Of a stretch of DNA of 64,000 nt, positions 33,889 to 42,528 are shown one piece after another. Source of the DNA: HGM04593 sp045634365 (GTDB lineage Bacteria; Bacteroidota; Bacteroidia; Bacteroidales; Bacteroidaceae); contig JAZRAC010000042.1 in assembly GCA_045634365.1 (NCBI GenBank), positions 1 through 64,000 of the forward strand, given 5' to 3'. Both the position numbers and the translations under genes were made by a program. The number at the start of each line of letters is the position of its first letter. Within the stretch, counting starts at the first letter, position 1. Below the pieces are notes generated by a model. It was not told the DNA's origin. It made no database searches and saw only the letters and a program-made list of their open reading frames with translations.

Positions 33889-33896
33889 CGAAGATA
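33889..33896 (-). promoter_or_regulatory. -7 box of rsmA-mgtE
   Basis: The right arm of the first hairpin reads TATCTTCG on the minus strand, while the left arm reads TATCTTTG on the plus strand. The palindrome therefore offers a -7 box in both directions. It lies 88 bases before the rsmA start. Confidence 0.55.
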
Positions 33897-33930
33897 GCCT
33901 GCACTCGCTGTGAAATACATTAAAGTAAAC

Positions 33931-33963
33931 TTTGTGTATCTCGCTCGTTTGTTATTATCTTTG
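33931..33963 (+). promoter_or_regulatory. Cassette promoter upstream of the UPF0104-pepD operon
   Basis: TTTG (33931-33934), a 21-bp spacer and TATCTTTG (33956-33963), the same geometry as the promoter at 580-612. A further -7-like TAATTTTG is at 34060-34067, close to the proposed GTG start. Confidence 0.65.
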
Positions 33964-34078
33964 CATAAATGCGAAGATGGCTTGCATTCGCCTCTATGAT
34001 GAAACAATTTTGTTGTTTGCAACGTTGCGCCACATAGATGCAAAGGTAAATAAATATCCTAATTTTGTGCTTAAACTT

Positions 34079-35071
34079 GTGAAAAAGATTTTAAATAATA
34101 TTATAAAAAGTTTATTGCCGCTCTTTTTGGGGGTGGTTATCCTCTATTGGATATACGATGAATTTGATTTTTCGCAGGTGGGGCCTGCAATGAGGAGTAT
34201 GAATCTTTTTTGGTTCGTTGTTTCTCTTTTGTTCGGAGTATTCAGTCACGTATTGCGCGGTTGGCGTTGGTTGCTCACGCTGGCTCCGTTGGGGTATTAT
34301 CCTCGTCGCGAGAATTGTGTATACTCCATTTTTATTGCCTATGCTGCTAATCTTGTGTTGCCGCGAGTGGGCGAGGTGTCACGTTGCGCAGTGCTCGACA
34401 GGTACGACGGTGTGCCGTTTGCACAGTCGTTGGGAACGGTTGTCACGGAACGATTGATAGACACTCTTATGGTGCTGCTTATTACTGTTGTTGCCGTGGC
34501 TTTGCAGTGGAATGTTTTTTACACCTTTTTAGTTGAGGCGTGTGGCGGCCTTGACGGCGTGAATATTCTCTCTTCGATGGGTGGAACGGCTGTTGCCGCA
34601 GTGTCGGCGGTGGCTTTTGCCGTGCTTGTTCTTGTGATTGTGAGCAAGCTCTCCGTGTGGGCGAAGGTACGCTCGTTTTTTGCCCATTTCATCGAGGGTT
34701 TATGCTCTTTGGCAGGAATGAAGAGAGGGTGGCTTTTTGTGCTCGAAACAGTGGGTATCTGGTTCTGCTACTTTATGCAGTTTTATTTGTGCTTCTTCTG
34801 TTTCGATTTTACAGGCTCGTTATCTTTGGCGGCAGGGTTACTGCTGTTTGTGGCCGGTAGCATAGCTGTGGTGGTGCCCACTCCCAATGGGGCAGGTCCT
34901 TGGCATTATGTGATAATAGGTATTATGGTTGTGTATGGATTGAGCGCAACCGATGCATCGCTTTTTGCGTTAATTGTTCACTCCTCGCAGACTCTGCTGG
35001 TGGCACTGTTGGGAATTGTGGGCGTGGCGGCATTGCAAATTAAGAATTGTATAACTATAAAAAAGAATTAA
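34079..35071 (+). CDS. UPF0104/lysylphosphatidylglycerol-synthase-like flippase-domain membrane protein
   Basis: 330 residues if it starts at GTG 34079 (KKILNNIIKSLLPLFLGVVI). The frame is open further upstream (ATG 33977), but that stretch overlaps the promoter hairpin and looks untranslated. About eight membrane helices are present. The family pattern is visible in FGVFSHVLRGWRWL, VLPRVGEVSRCAVL and PTPNGAGPWHYVI. Related domains form the membrane half of MprF and move lipids across the membrane. It lacks the synthase domain, so only a lipid-transport-like role can be suggested. It is followed after 4 bases by pepD. Confidence 0.82.
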   Translation: MKKILNNIIKSLLPLFLGVVILYWIYDEFDFSQVGPAMRSMNLFWFVVSLLFGVFSHVLRGWRWLLTLAPLGYYPRRENCVYSIFIAYAANLVLPRVGEVSRCAVLDRYDGVPFAQSLGTVVTERLIDTLMVLLITVVAVALQWNVFYTFLVEACGGLDGVNILSSMGGTAVAAVSAVAFAVLVLVIVSKLSVWAKVRSFFAHFIEGLCSLAGMKRGWLFVLETVGIWFCYFMQFYLCFFCFDFTGSLSLAAGLLLFVAGSIAVVVPTPNGAGPWHYVIIGIMVVYGLSATDASLFALIVHSSQTLLVALLGIVGVAALQIKNCITIKKN

Positions 35072-35075
35072 ACTT

Positions 35076-36527
35076 ATGACTATTAAAGATCTATCGCCTC
35101 GTGAAGTGTGGAAACACTTTGAGGCAGTGACACAGATTCCGCGTCCTTCGGGATATATGCAGGAGATTCAGAAGTTTCTCTTGGAGTGGGGAAAGAGTAT
35201 CGGTGTTGAAACTTGGCAGGATGAGGTTGGTAACATCATAATGCGCAAGCCTGCTACTCCCGGGTTGGAGGACCGCAGATGCATTATCTTGCAGGCGCAT
35301 ATGGATATGGTGCCTCAAAAGACTCCCGAGAGCAAGCACGATTTTTACAAGGACCCCATTAAGACTATTGTCAAAGGTGATTGGTTATATGCCGACGATA
35401 CTACTCTTGGTGCCGACAATGGTATTGGTGTTGCTGCCATAATGGCTGTTATGGAGGATAATACAATGCAGCACGGTCCTCTGGAAGCACTTATCACTGT
35501 TGATGAGGAGACCGGCCTTGTTGGTGCCTTTGGTCTTAAAGCCGGAGAATTGCAGGGTAATATTCTTCTTAATCTCGACTCGGAAGAGGAGGGTGTAATG
35601 TACATTGGTTGTGCCGGTGGTATTGATTTTTCGGCAAAAATGGAGTTTATGGCCGAGGAACCCATCGAGGGTGATATTGCCGTAAAAGTGTGCTTGAAGG
35701 GACTGCGCGGCGGTCACTCGGGAGTGGAGATAAATGAGGGACGTGGAAATGCCAATAAACTGATGGCTCGCTTTGTGCGTGAGGCTATCGACGAGTGTGG
35801 CGTGAGCCTTGCAAGCTGGAACGGTGGAAATATGCGCAATGCTATTCCTGCGAGCTGCGAGGTTGTGGTGACTCTCCCCGATGAGGCTGTGGGTGAGCTC
35901 ACTGATATTGCTGCAAAATACGAGGCTCTCTTCAATAGCGAGTATGCCGGAATTGAGGAGGGTATCACTCTTCGTGTGGAGGCTGTGGATATGCCCGAGA
36001 ATGTGGTTCCCGAGGAGATTGAGGAGAACCTTCTCGATGCTATTCTTGCTTGCCACAATGGCCCGTTGCGCTTTATTCCCGCAATCCCCGATACGGTGGA
36101 GACATCGAGCAACCTCTCTATCATAAATATTGCCGATGGCTTTGCCGAGATTGATATTCTCATTCGCAGCTCTTGTGAGTCTATGAAGGATTATCTTGCT
36201 TTGCAATTGTCGAGTTGTTTCGCAATGGCGGGTATGAAGGTTGAATTGAGCGGCAGCTATACAGGTTGGCAGCCCAATGTAAAATCTCCCCTTCTCGCAA
36301 GTGTGAAGGAGGCTTACAACAGTCTCTTTGGCAAGGAACCCGAAGTGCGCGTTATTCACGCAGGATTGGAGTGTGGTATTTTGTCGACCAATTATCCCGA
36401 AATGGATATGATTTCTTTCGGCCCCACTTTGCTCTCGCCTCACTCGCCCACAGAGCGCATTGAGATTGCTTCGGTCGATAAATTCTACTCTTTGATTAAG
36501 ACTTTGATTATTAACGGAGTGAAGTAA
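35076..36527 (+). CDS. pepD: Aminoacyl-histidine dipeptidase (M20 family)
   Basis: 483 residues. This zinc dipeptidase cleaves Xaa-His and other dipeptides such as carnosine. It has the M20C layout: the metal-binding ILQAHMDMV (about residues 68-76), LGADNGIGVAA with bridging Asp (about 109-119), VDEETGLVGA with the catalytic Glu (about 138-147), and a dimerisation insert in the middle. There is no signal peptide, so it acts in the cytoplasm on imported peptides. It follows the UPF0104 gene by 4 bases and ends before a terminator. Confidence 0.95.
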   Translation: MTIKDLSPREVWKHFEAVTQIPRPSGYMQEIQKFLLEWGKSIGVETWQDEVGNIIMRKPATPGLEDRRCIILQAHMDMVPQKTPESKHDFYKDPIKTIVKGDWLYADDTTLGADNGIGVAAIMAVMEDNTMQHGPLEALITVDEETGLVGAFGLKAGELQGNILLNLDSEEEGVMYIGCAGGIDFSAKMEFMAEEPIEGDIAVKVCLKGLRGGHSGVEINEGRGNANKLMARFVREAIDECGVSLASWNGGNMRNAIPASCEVVVTLPDEAVGELTDIAAKYEALFNSEYAGIEEGITLRVEAVDMPENVVPEEIEENLLDAILACHNGPLRFIPAIPDTVETSSNLSIINIADGFAEIDILIRSSCESMKDYLALQLSSCFAMAGMKVELSGSYTGWQPNVKSPLLASVKEAYNSLFGKEPEVRVIHAGLECGILSTNYPEMDMISFGPTLLSPHSPTERIEIASVDKFYSLIKTLIINGVK

Positions 36528-36560
36528 CAGTTTCTGAGTTTTATTCAACCTCAACAAAAT

Positions 36561-36598
36561 GGCGGTGACCTGTTTTACTTTTGGGTCATCGCCTTTTT
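36561..36598 (+). terminator. Terminator after pepD
   Basis: GGCGGTGACC (36561-36570) pairs with GGTCATCGCC (36584-36593), including one G-T pair, followed by TTTTTG. Confidence 0.85.
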
Positions 36599-36693
36599 GT
36601 TTTGCTATCTTTTTATATTTTTTTCATTGATATGCTGAAATATTGTCCGTTTGTGATTATATTTACAAAATTAAATAGATTAGAACTTTTTTA

Positions 36694-38211
36694 ATGATTG
36701 AGGAAAAGGAGAAAATATCAAATATAGAGCAGGAGGATACTTCATACGACCACGTTCTTAAATACACGGGTGTGTTTGGTGGGGTGCAGGTGCTCACGAT
36801 GCTTGTTTCAATACTGCGTAATAAGTTTGCGGCAATGTGGTTGAGCAAGGCGGGTATGGGATTTTTTATGATGTATACGAATATTGCCTCTTTTGTTTCG
36901 AGTGCTTCGAATGCAGGAGTGCCGTTCAGTGCGGTAAAGAACCTGTCGGAGATTTACGAAGAGGGTGATGCGGGCAAGGTGGAGGATTATATCCTGACGG
37001 TGCGTTCCATAAGTTTGTGGACGGCGTTTTTCGGTGCACTTTTGTGTATTTTACTCTCGCCGTTCATCAGTTTCTTTGCATTTGACGGCGATTGGAGTTA
37101 CTCTATAAAGGTGGCTCTGCTGTCACCAATGATTTTTGCCATTGCTGTCACGAATGGCGAGATTTCCATTCTTAAAGCTACTCGCAGGCTGAAAAGGGTT
37201 GCTGTTATTTCGGCCGTGGCTGCATTGCTCACGCTTGTGAGTGTGTTGCCGTTCTTCTATTTATGGGGAAGCAGGGGTGTAATTCCGGCTCTTGTGATAA
37301 ATTCCCTTGTGCTGATGGTGGTACACCTATATTTCTCTTTAAAGGTTTTCCCGTGGAAGGTGGAATTGTTGTCGCGCACAGTGTGGCAACAGGGGGTGGC
37401 GATGGTGCGTTTGGGTGCTCCCTATGTGATTGCCGGCGTTATTAACGCTCTCACCGCATTGGCAATTCCTGCGGTATTGCTCTATCTGGGTAATATGGAC
37501 GATGTCGGGGCCTATAAAGTGGGGTACGGCCTTATGGTGGTGTATGCCGGTATTGTGTTTGTGGCCGTGGAGGCCGATTACTTCCCGCGTCTGTCGGCCG
37601 TGCAGAATAATGTAGGGAGAATGAATTTTGCGATTAATCAGCAGATTGATATTTGTGTGCTCTTTATTGCGCCGTTACTCTTGTTCATTATGTTGGCAAT
37701 GCCGTTCATAATAAGGGTGCTTTATACTGCCGAATTTCTTGTGGTTGCCAATATGGCTATTTACTCGGCTTTTTATATGTTTTTCAGAGCGGTGATGCTA
37801 CCCATTGCCTATACAGCTTTGGCCAAGGGCGATACACTTATTTATTTGGTGATGGAGATTGCCTATGATACCTTTTCGTTCCTTCTTGTTGCCGCCGGCT
37901 TTTATTGGGGAGGAATTACGGGCACGGGTATTGCATTGTCGGTGGCAAGTTTTCTTGATGTAATTATGATATCTGTGTGCTATGGTCGTAAATATGGCTT
38001 CCGATATTTCCCCTCTACGGTGCGGTTGATACTCTATCAAGCTGTGCAGTTGGCTGCGGGTGTTGTTGTTTGCATATATGGAACATTGCTTTTGAAGTGC
38101 ACATTGGGAGTAATATTGTTGTTTGCATCGGCTTTTTACTCTTTTAGAGTGTTGCAGAAGAGAACCGCCATGTTAAGCAATATAAAGAAGAAATTTTTTA
38201 ACAGAAAGTAG
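36694..38211 (+). CDS. Wzx-like oligosaccharide flippase (MOP superfamily)
   Basis: 505 residues with about twelve to fourteen membrane segments. Wzx proteins flip undecaprenyl-linked oligosaccharide repeat units across the inner membrane for O-antigen or enterobacterial-common-antigen-like glycans. The start of the membrane part (KYTGVFGGVQVLTMLVSILR) and FVSSASNAGVPFSAVKNLSE fit this group. The N-terminal 20 residues are charged and cytoplasmic. No glycosyltransferase lies next to it, so its glycan partner is elsewhere. It is isolated in strand order between pepD and meaB. Confidence 0.85.
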   Translation: MIEEKEKISNIEQEDTSYDHVLKYTGVFGGVQVLTMLVSILRNKFAAMWLSKAGMGFFMMYTNIASFVSSASNAGVPFSAVKNLSEIYEEGDAGKVEDYILTVRSISLWTAFFGALLCILLSPFISFFAFDGDWSYSIKVALLSPMIFAIAVTNGEISILKATRRLKRVAVISAVAALLTLVSVLPFFYLWGSRGVIPALVINSLVLMVVHLYFSLKVFPWKVELLSRTVWQQGVAMVRLGAPYVIAGVINALTALAIPAVLLYLGNMDDVGAYKVGYGLMVVYAGIVFVAVEADYFPRLSAVQNNVGRMNFAINQQIDICVLFIAPLLLFIMLAMPFIIRVLYTAEFLVVANMAIYSAFYMFFRAVMLPIAYTALAKGDTLIYLVMEIAYDTFSFLLVAAGFYWGGITGTGIALSVASFLDVIMISVCYGRKYGFRYFPSTVRLILYQAVQLAAGVVVCIYGTLLLKCTLGVILLFASAFYSFRVLQKRTAMLSNIKKKFFNRK

Positions 38212-38246
38212 TTGCGGACAGGCTGTTCGTTGCGTGTCCCGAAATA

Positions 38247-38254
38247 TAATTTTG
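38247..38254 (+). promoter_or_regulatory. -7 box of meaB
   Basis: TAATTTTG lies only 9 bases before the ATG at 38263, so the transcript would have almost no leader. This argues against the in-frame TTG at 38212. Confidence 0.45.
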
Positions 38255-38262
38255 GTGAATTT

Positions 38263-39366
38263 ATGGTACATCCCGAGAATGATGAGGCCTATAAAGGCCT
38301 GAAAGTTAATGATGGGGTGGAGCGTTTGAGCTCTGTTAATCCCTATCTGTCGCAGATGCGTGTGAAGCGTGCCGCTCCTTTGGGGGTTGACGATTATGTC
38401 AACGGTATTCTGCGTGGGGATGTTACAATTCTAAGCCGTGCGGTTACGCTTGTGGAGAGCCTTCGCCCTGAGCATCAGGCTGTGGCGCAGGAAATAGTGG
38501 AACGCTTGTTGCCCTATTCGGGAAAATCTTTGCGAGTGGGAATAACAGGAGTGCCGGGCGCGGGAAAGAGTACCTCGATAGATGCCTTCGGAATGCACAT
38601 ACTGAAAGAGCGTGGCGGCAAGCTGGCCGTGCTTGCGGTGGACCCGAGCAGCGAGCGTAGCAAGGGTAGCATTTTAGGCGATAAAACTCGTATGGAGCGT
38701 TTGTCGGCCCATCCTGATGCTTTTATTCGTCCAAGCGCATCGGCTGGTTCACTTGGCGGAGTGGCGCGTAAAACCCGTGAGACTATAATATTGTGCGAGG
38801 CTGCGGGCTATGATACTGTGTTTGTGGAGACTGTGGGTGTGGGGCAGAGTGAAACGGCTGTCTATTCTATGGTCGACTTTTTCCTGCTTATACAGATAGC
38901 CGGCGCGGGTGACGAATTGCAGGGTATTAAACGTGGAATTATGGAAATGGCCGACGGTATTGTAATAAACAAGGCCGATGGCTCTAATATCGACGAGGCG
39001 CAACGTGCCGCCACGCATTACAGGAATGCTTTACAGCTGTTCCCAATGCCGCAGAGTGGAATACGCCCGCAAGTGCTCACCTATTCGGGTTTCTACGACC
39101 TTGGCATTAAAGAGGTGTGGAATATGATTTTCGACTATCTCTCCAAGGTTAAGGCAAGCGGCTTTTTTGAGGAGAGGCGTCGCGGGCAGTCGAAATATTG
39201 GATGTACGAAACTATTAACGAGCAACTGCACAATCGCTTTTATCGGGCAGAAGGGGTGGAGGAGATGCTCGCTCGTTACGAACAAGAGGTGCTCGAAGGA
39301 AGGCTTACATCGTTTGCCGCAGCCGGCAAATTGCTCGATTTTTACGACTCTTCAATAATTAAATGA
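38263..39366 (+). CDS. meaB: Methylmalonyl-CoA-mutase-associated GTPase MeaB
   Basis: 367 residues from the ATG at 38263. MeaB is a G3E GTPase that protects and helps load adenosylcobalamin-dependent methylmalonyl-CoA mutase, part of the succinate-propionate route common in Bacteroidales. Walker A is GVPGAGKS (96-103), followed by VDPSSERSKGSILGDKTRM and VETVGVGQSE (switch region) and the guanine motif NKADG. The mutase genes are not in the window. The gene overlaps the 5-formyl-THF cyclo-ligase start by 4 bases (ATGA). Confidence 0.95.
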   Translation: MVHPENDEAYKGLKVNDGVERLSSVNPYLSQMRVKRAAPLGVDDYVNGILRGDVTILSRAVTLVESLRPEHQAVAQEIVERLLPYSGKSLRVGITGVPGAGKSTSIDAFGMHILKERGGKLAVLAVDPSSERSKGSILGDKTRMERLSAHPDAFIRPSASAGSLGGVARKTRETIILCEAAGYDTVFVETVGVGQSETAVYSMVDFFLLIQIAGAGDELQGIKRGIMEMADGIVINKADGSNIDEAQRAATHYRNALQLFPMPQSGIRPQVLTYSGFYDLGIKEVWNMIFDYLSKVKASGFFEERRRGQSKYWMYETINEQLHNRFYRAEGVEEMLARYEQEVLEGRLTSFAAAGKLLDFYDSSIIK

Positions 39367-39899
39367 TTATGGACAAGAAAGTTCTGCGCAAGGAGGTGCG
39401 TGCAAGGGTTGCCGCTCTTTCCGATGAACTTAAACAGCAAAAGTCTACAATGCTGGCCCTTGCTCTTGTTGTGCATCCGGCGGTGCGCGAGGCAAAGGTT
39501 GTTGCGCTCTTTTCACCATTGGGCGACGAGCCGGCCATTGGCGAGCTTATAAGCGTACTTTCGCAAGAGCATATAGTGGTGCTCCCACGAGTGGAGGGCG
39601 AGAGAATGGAATTTTATCCCTTTGCCGAGGCTGCGATGCACAAGGGTGCTTATGGAATAATGGAACCATACGAGGGTGACGCTGTTGCCGTGGCGGATAT
39701 TGATGTGATGATTGTTCCCGGGGTAGCTTTCACGGCCGACGGGGCGCGCGTGGGGCGTGGCAAAGGATATTACGATAAATATATGTCGCAGAGAGGGTTC
39801 AGGGCTCGCACAATAGCTGTGTGCTACGAAGAGCAACTGCTGCCGTCGCTTCCTTGTGAGCCGCACGATGTTAAGGTGGATGAGGTTTTGAGCAGATAG
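39363..39899 (+). CDS. 5-formyltetrahydrofolate cyclo-ligase
   Basis: 178 residues. It converts 5-formyl-THF to 5,10-methenyl-THF with ATP and so recycles this inactive folate. It has the N-terminal KKVLRKEVRARVAALS, the central PRVEGERMEFYP and the signature GVAFTADGARVGRGKGYYDK near residues 119-138. The start is ATG 39363, overlapping the meaB stop, or the ATG 6 bases later. It is probably co-transcribed with meaB and belongs to the same one-carbon network as fhs at 12364. Confidence 0.93.
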   Translation: MIMDKKVLRKEVRARVAALSDELKQQKSTMLALALVVHPAVREAKVVALFSPLGDEPAIGELISVLSQEHIVVLPRVEGERMEFYPFAEAAMHKGAYGIMEPYEGDAVAVADIDVMIVPGVAFTADGARVGRGKGYYDKYMSQRGFRARTIAVCYEEQLLPSLPCEPHDVKVDEVLSR

Positions 39900-39906
39900 T
39901 AATATA

Positions 39907-39950
39907 AACAATTAAAAAACGGAGCTTTTAAGCTCCGTTTTTTAATTGTT
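39907..39950. terminator. Bidirectional terminator between the cyclo-ligase gene and pfkA
   Basis: A 21-bp perfect stem pairs 39907-39927 with 39930-39950 (core AAAACGGAGCTT). The T- and A-runs within it make it a standard terminator in both directions. Confidence 0.93.
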
Positions 39951-39956
39951 TATTGT

Positions 39957-40943
39957 TTACGATGCGAGTATCTCTTGTGCACGCACAGTTTCGCGGTCGA
40001 TGGGCTTGTCGTCCTTTATTGCCTTGGTGAAGGGAATATATACAATTTCGTTGTTGCGCAGGCCTATCATTACGTTGCGTTGGCCTTCGAGCAGAGCATC
40101 GATGGCTGCAACACCTAAGCGGCTGGCAAGAATGCGATCGTTGGCAGTGGGGCTGCCGCCACGTTGCAGATAGCCGAGGATTGATACACGAACATCAAGC
40201 TCGGGGAATTTTTGGCGCATTCCTTCGGCAACCTCCATAATGTTGTAGTCCTTTTCGCGACCCTCGGCAAAGAGAACTATACTGCTACTTTTTGTGCGGC
40301 GTAATCCGTTGGCTATGAATTGGTTGATACGCTCAAATTCGGGGTCTATTTCGGGAAGTACACAAGCCTCAGCTCCTGTGGCGAGTGTGCCGTTGAGAGC
40401 AAGGAAGCCTGCGTCGCGCCCCATAACTTCTACAATGAAGAGGCGCTCGTGCGACGAGGCTGTGTCGCGTATCTTGTCGACACACTCCATAATTGTATTG
40501 AGCGCAGTGTCGTAACCTATTGTAGTATCGGTGCCGTAAAGGTCGTTGTCGATGGTGCCGGGGAGGGCAATGCAGGGAATGTCATATTCGCGAGCGAGAT
40601 TGTAGGCACCGGTGATGGAGCCGTCGCCGCCAATTACAACGAGTGCGTCTATGCCCTCCTTCTGCAAGGTGGCGTAGCCTATTGCGCGGCCCTCTTCGGT
40701 CTTGAATTCGTCGCAGCGGCTGGTTTTCAGTATTGTTCCGCCACGCTGTATGATGTTGCTCACATTCTCGGTCTTGAACTCCTTTATTTCTCCGGTTATT
40801 AACCCCTTGTAGCCACGATATATACCTTTTACTTTTATACCGTGATAGATGGCGGCACGGGTAACGGCGCGTATGGCGGCGTTCATTCCGGGGGCGTCGC
40901 CTCCCGATGTGAGAATTCCCACGCAGTTAATCTTGTTTTTCAT
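39957..40943 (-). CDS. pfkA: ATP-dependent 6-phosphofructokinase
   Basis: 328 residues. It phosphorylates fructose-6-phosphate to the 1,6-bisphosphate in glycolysis. The N-terminal ILTSGGDAPGMNAAIRA, the ATP-site VIGGDGSITGA and the catalytic GTIDNDLYGTDTTIGYDTA are all intact; GGDGS points to the ATP-dependent type. The PRGGSPTANDR-like LQRGGSPTANDRILA is near the C-terminus. Its start overlaps the ispH stop by 4 bases, making it the last gene of porQ-cmk-ispH-pfkA. Confidence 0.97.
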   Translation of the reverse strand: MKNKINCVGILTSGGDAPGMNAAIRAVTRAAIYHGIKVKGIYRGYKGLITGEIKEFKTENVSNIIQRGGTILKTSRCDEFKTEEGRAIGYATLQKEGIDALVVIGGDGSITGAYNLAREYDIPCIALPGTIDNDLYGTDTTIGYDTALNTIMECVDKIRDTASSHERLFIVEVMGRDAGFLALNGTLATGAEACVLPEIDPEFERINQFIANGLRRTKSSSIVLFAEGREKDYNIMEVAEGMRQKFPELDVRVSILGYLQRGGSPTANDRILASRLGVAAIDALLEGQRNVMIGLRNNEIVYIPFTKAIKDDKPIDRETVRAQEILAS

Positions 40944-41824
40944 AATTGGTTGTTTTTATGGTTGTTATAGTTTAGTATTTCCTGTTTACAATTCTCCATA
41001 AGCCATTTGGGGGTGGATGTCGCTCCGCATATTCCTATGCTCTCGACGCTGTCGGTTAGTGAGAGGTCTATCTCTCCCGGGCTCTCTATCTGGTGGGAGT
41101 TGGGGTTCACGCGTTTGCACTCGTTAAAGAGTATTTTCCCGTTGGAGCTTTTGCGGCCGCAGACGAAAAATATCAGTTGGTGGGCTTTGGCAAATTCCCC
41201 TATGCCTGTCATACGATTGGCTACCTGACGGCACACAGTGTCGAACGACTCGCAGTTTCTGCCCGGCTCCATACGTTTCTCTATTATCTCCACAATCTGC
41301 TTGTAGCCTTCGAGCGATTTTGTTGTTTGAGAATATATATAGGTGTTTTTGTCGGTTGCCACTTTGTTTATTTGTGTGGGGTTCTCCACCACAATTGCTT
41401 CGCCGTGTGTCTGCCCTACAAGGCCAAGAACCTCGGCGTGTCCGGCCTGCCCGTGGATTATTATCTGGCGCTCTTCGTCGGCGGTGGCTTGCCACTTCTG
41501 TTTTATTCGTTGTTGCAGTTTGAGAACTACGGGGCAGGTGGCGTCGATAAGTTCGAGGTTGTTGCGACGGGCTGTTTCGTATGTTTCGGGTGGCTCGCCG
41601 TGGGCTCGTAACAGCACTTTGGCATTTTGCAGCGTTGCGAATGTTTCGTGGTTTATGGTTATAAGCCCTAATTTTTTTAATCTGTCACACTCAATGCCAT
41701 TGTGAACAATGTCGCCCAAGCAGTAGAGGGTGCCGCCTTTTTGCAGTTCCTCTTCGGCTTTTTGTATTGCGGTGGTTACTCCGAAACAGAAGCCCGAATG
41801 GTCGTCGATTTCTATTTTAAGCAT
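40940..41824 (-). CDS. ispH: 4-hydroxy-3-methylbut-2-enyl diphosphate reductase
   Basis: 294 residues from the ATG at 41824, which overlaps the cmk stop as TAATG. It makes IPP and DMAPP, the last step of the MEP isoprenoid pathway. The three Fe-S cysteines are C13 (GFCFGV), C97 (DATCPVV) and C198 (DTVCRQVANRM). Substrate-binding His residues are in HNGIE, RAHGEPP and HGQAGHAEV. The prenyl synthase at 44570 uses its product. Confidence 0.96.
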   Translation of the reverse strand: MLKIEIDDHSGFCFGVTTAIQKAEEELQKGGTLYCLGDIVHNGIECDRLKKLGLITINHETFATLQNAKVLLRAHGEPPETYETARRNNLELIDATCPVVLKLQQRIKQKWQATADEERQIIIHGQAGHAEVLGLVGQTHGEAIVVENPTQINKVATDKNTYIYSQTTKSLEGYKQIVEIIEKRMEPGRNCESFDTVCRQVANRMTGIGEFAKAHQLIFFVCGRKSSNGKILFNECKRVNPNSHQIESPGEIDLSLTDSVESIGICGATSTPKWLMENCKQEILNYNNHKNNQL

Positions 41825-42510
41825 TATTTTGTATGTGCTATGAATTGTTCTTTGAGCCACTCTTGTTGCTCTTCGCGTGTCATATTGCTGTTGTCGAGCA
41901 ACAGGGCATCATCGGCTCTTTTTAAGGGGCTTACTTCGCGTGTTTGGTCTATATGATCGCGTAGCTGCACATTTTCCAGAATTTCTTGAAAATCGGGGTT
42001 GTCGCCACGGGCTTTAAGTTCGTCGTAACGGCGTTGTGCACGCACTTCGGCCGATGCGGTTACAAATATTTTGAGTTCTGCATCGGGAAATACCGTGGTG
42101 CCAATGTCGCGTCCATCCATCACTATTCCTTTCTGTTTGCCCATACGGCGTTGCTGTTCCACCATTTCGCTTCGCACAAAGTCGAGCGCGGCCACTTGGC
42201 TCACCATACGTGAAACTTCGAGCGAGCGAATTTCGTGCTCCACATTCACTCCGTTCAGCAGTGTGATGGAGTCTTTTGTGTCGGGGTCGGCCTCGAAGCT
42301 GATGTTTATGTTGCTCATTTCGCCTTGCAGGCGGTTGGTGTCGATACTCTCGCCGTCGATGAGGTTATTTCTTAAACAATAAAGGGCTACGGCACGATAC
42401 ATTGCTCCGCTGTCGAAATAGAGGTAGCCGATGCTGCGGGCAAGTGATTTTGCCATAGTGCTCTTGCCGCAGGATGAAAAGCCGTCAATTGCAATAACAA
42501 TCTTTTTCAT
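41824..42510 (-). CDS. cmk: Cytidylate kinase
   Basis: 228 residues. It phosphorylates CMP and dCMP. The P-loop is GFSSCGKS (10-17), where most homologues have GPxGxGKS; the CMP-binding region reads YLYFDSGAMYRAVALY, and MDGRDIGTTVFPDA is typical of the family. It is the second gene of porQ-cmk-ispH-pfkA (18 bases after porQ). This grouping of a type IX secretion gene with nucleotide, isoprenoid and glycolysis genes is, to my knowledge, recurrent in Bacteroidota. Confidence 0.96.
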   Translation of the reverse strand: MKKIVIAIDGFSSCGKSTMAKSLARSIGYLYFDSGAMYRAVALYCLRNNLIDGESIDTNRLQGEMSNINISFEADPDTKDSITLLNGVNVEHEIRSLEVSRMVSQVAALDFVRSEMVEQQRRMGKQKGIVMDGRDIGTTVFPDAELKIFVTASAEVRAQRRYDELKARGDNPDFQEILENVQLRDHIDQTREVSPLKRADDALLLDNSNMTREEQQEWLKEQFIAHTK

Positions 42511-42528
42511 AATATCTTATGGGTTTCT

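Larger units (their letters stand above)
33871..33979 (+). repeat. Tandem promoter-cassette repeat between rsmA and the UPF0104 gene
   Basis: It begins with a hairpin, TATCTTTGCGC (33871-33881) with GCGCGAAGATA (33886-33896). Then follow CTGCACTCGCTGTGAAATA, the inner palindrome AAAGT-AA-ACTTT (33922-33933) and CTCGCTCGTTTGT. A second -7 hairpin (33956-33979) and GCTTGCATTCGC complete it. Its middle part is almost identical to 541-601. Confidence 0.9.

Noticed and set aside
33932..34078. N-terminal extension of the UPF0104 protein
   Set aside because: It overlaps the promoter hairpin at 33956-33979 and the following stretch is not conserved-looking; GTG 34079 gives the usual family start. 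I am not certain of this.
35385..36557. 390-codon open frame on the minus strand
   Set aside because: Antisense to pepD and crossing its stop; no recognisable domain.
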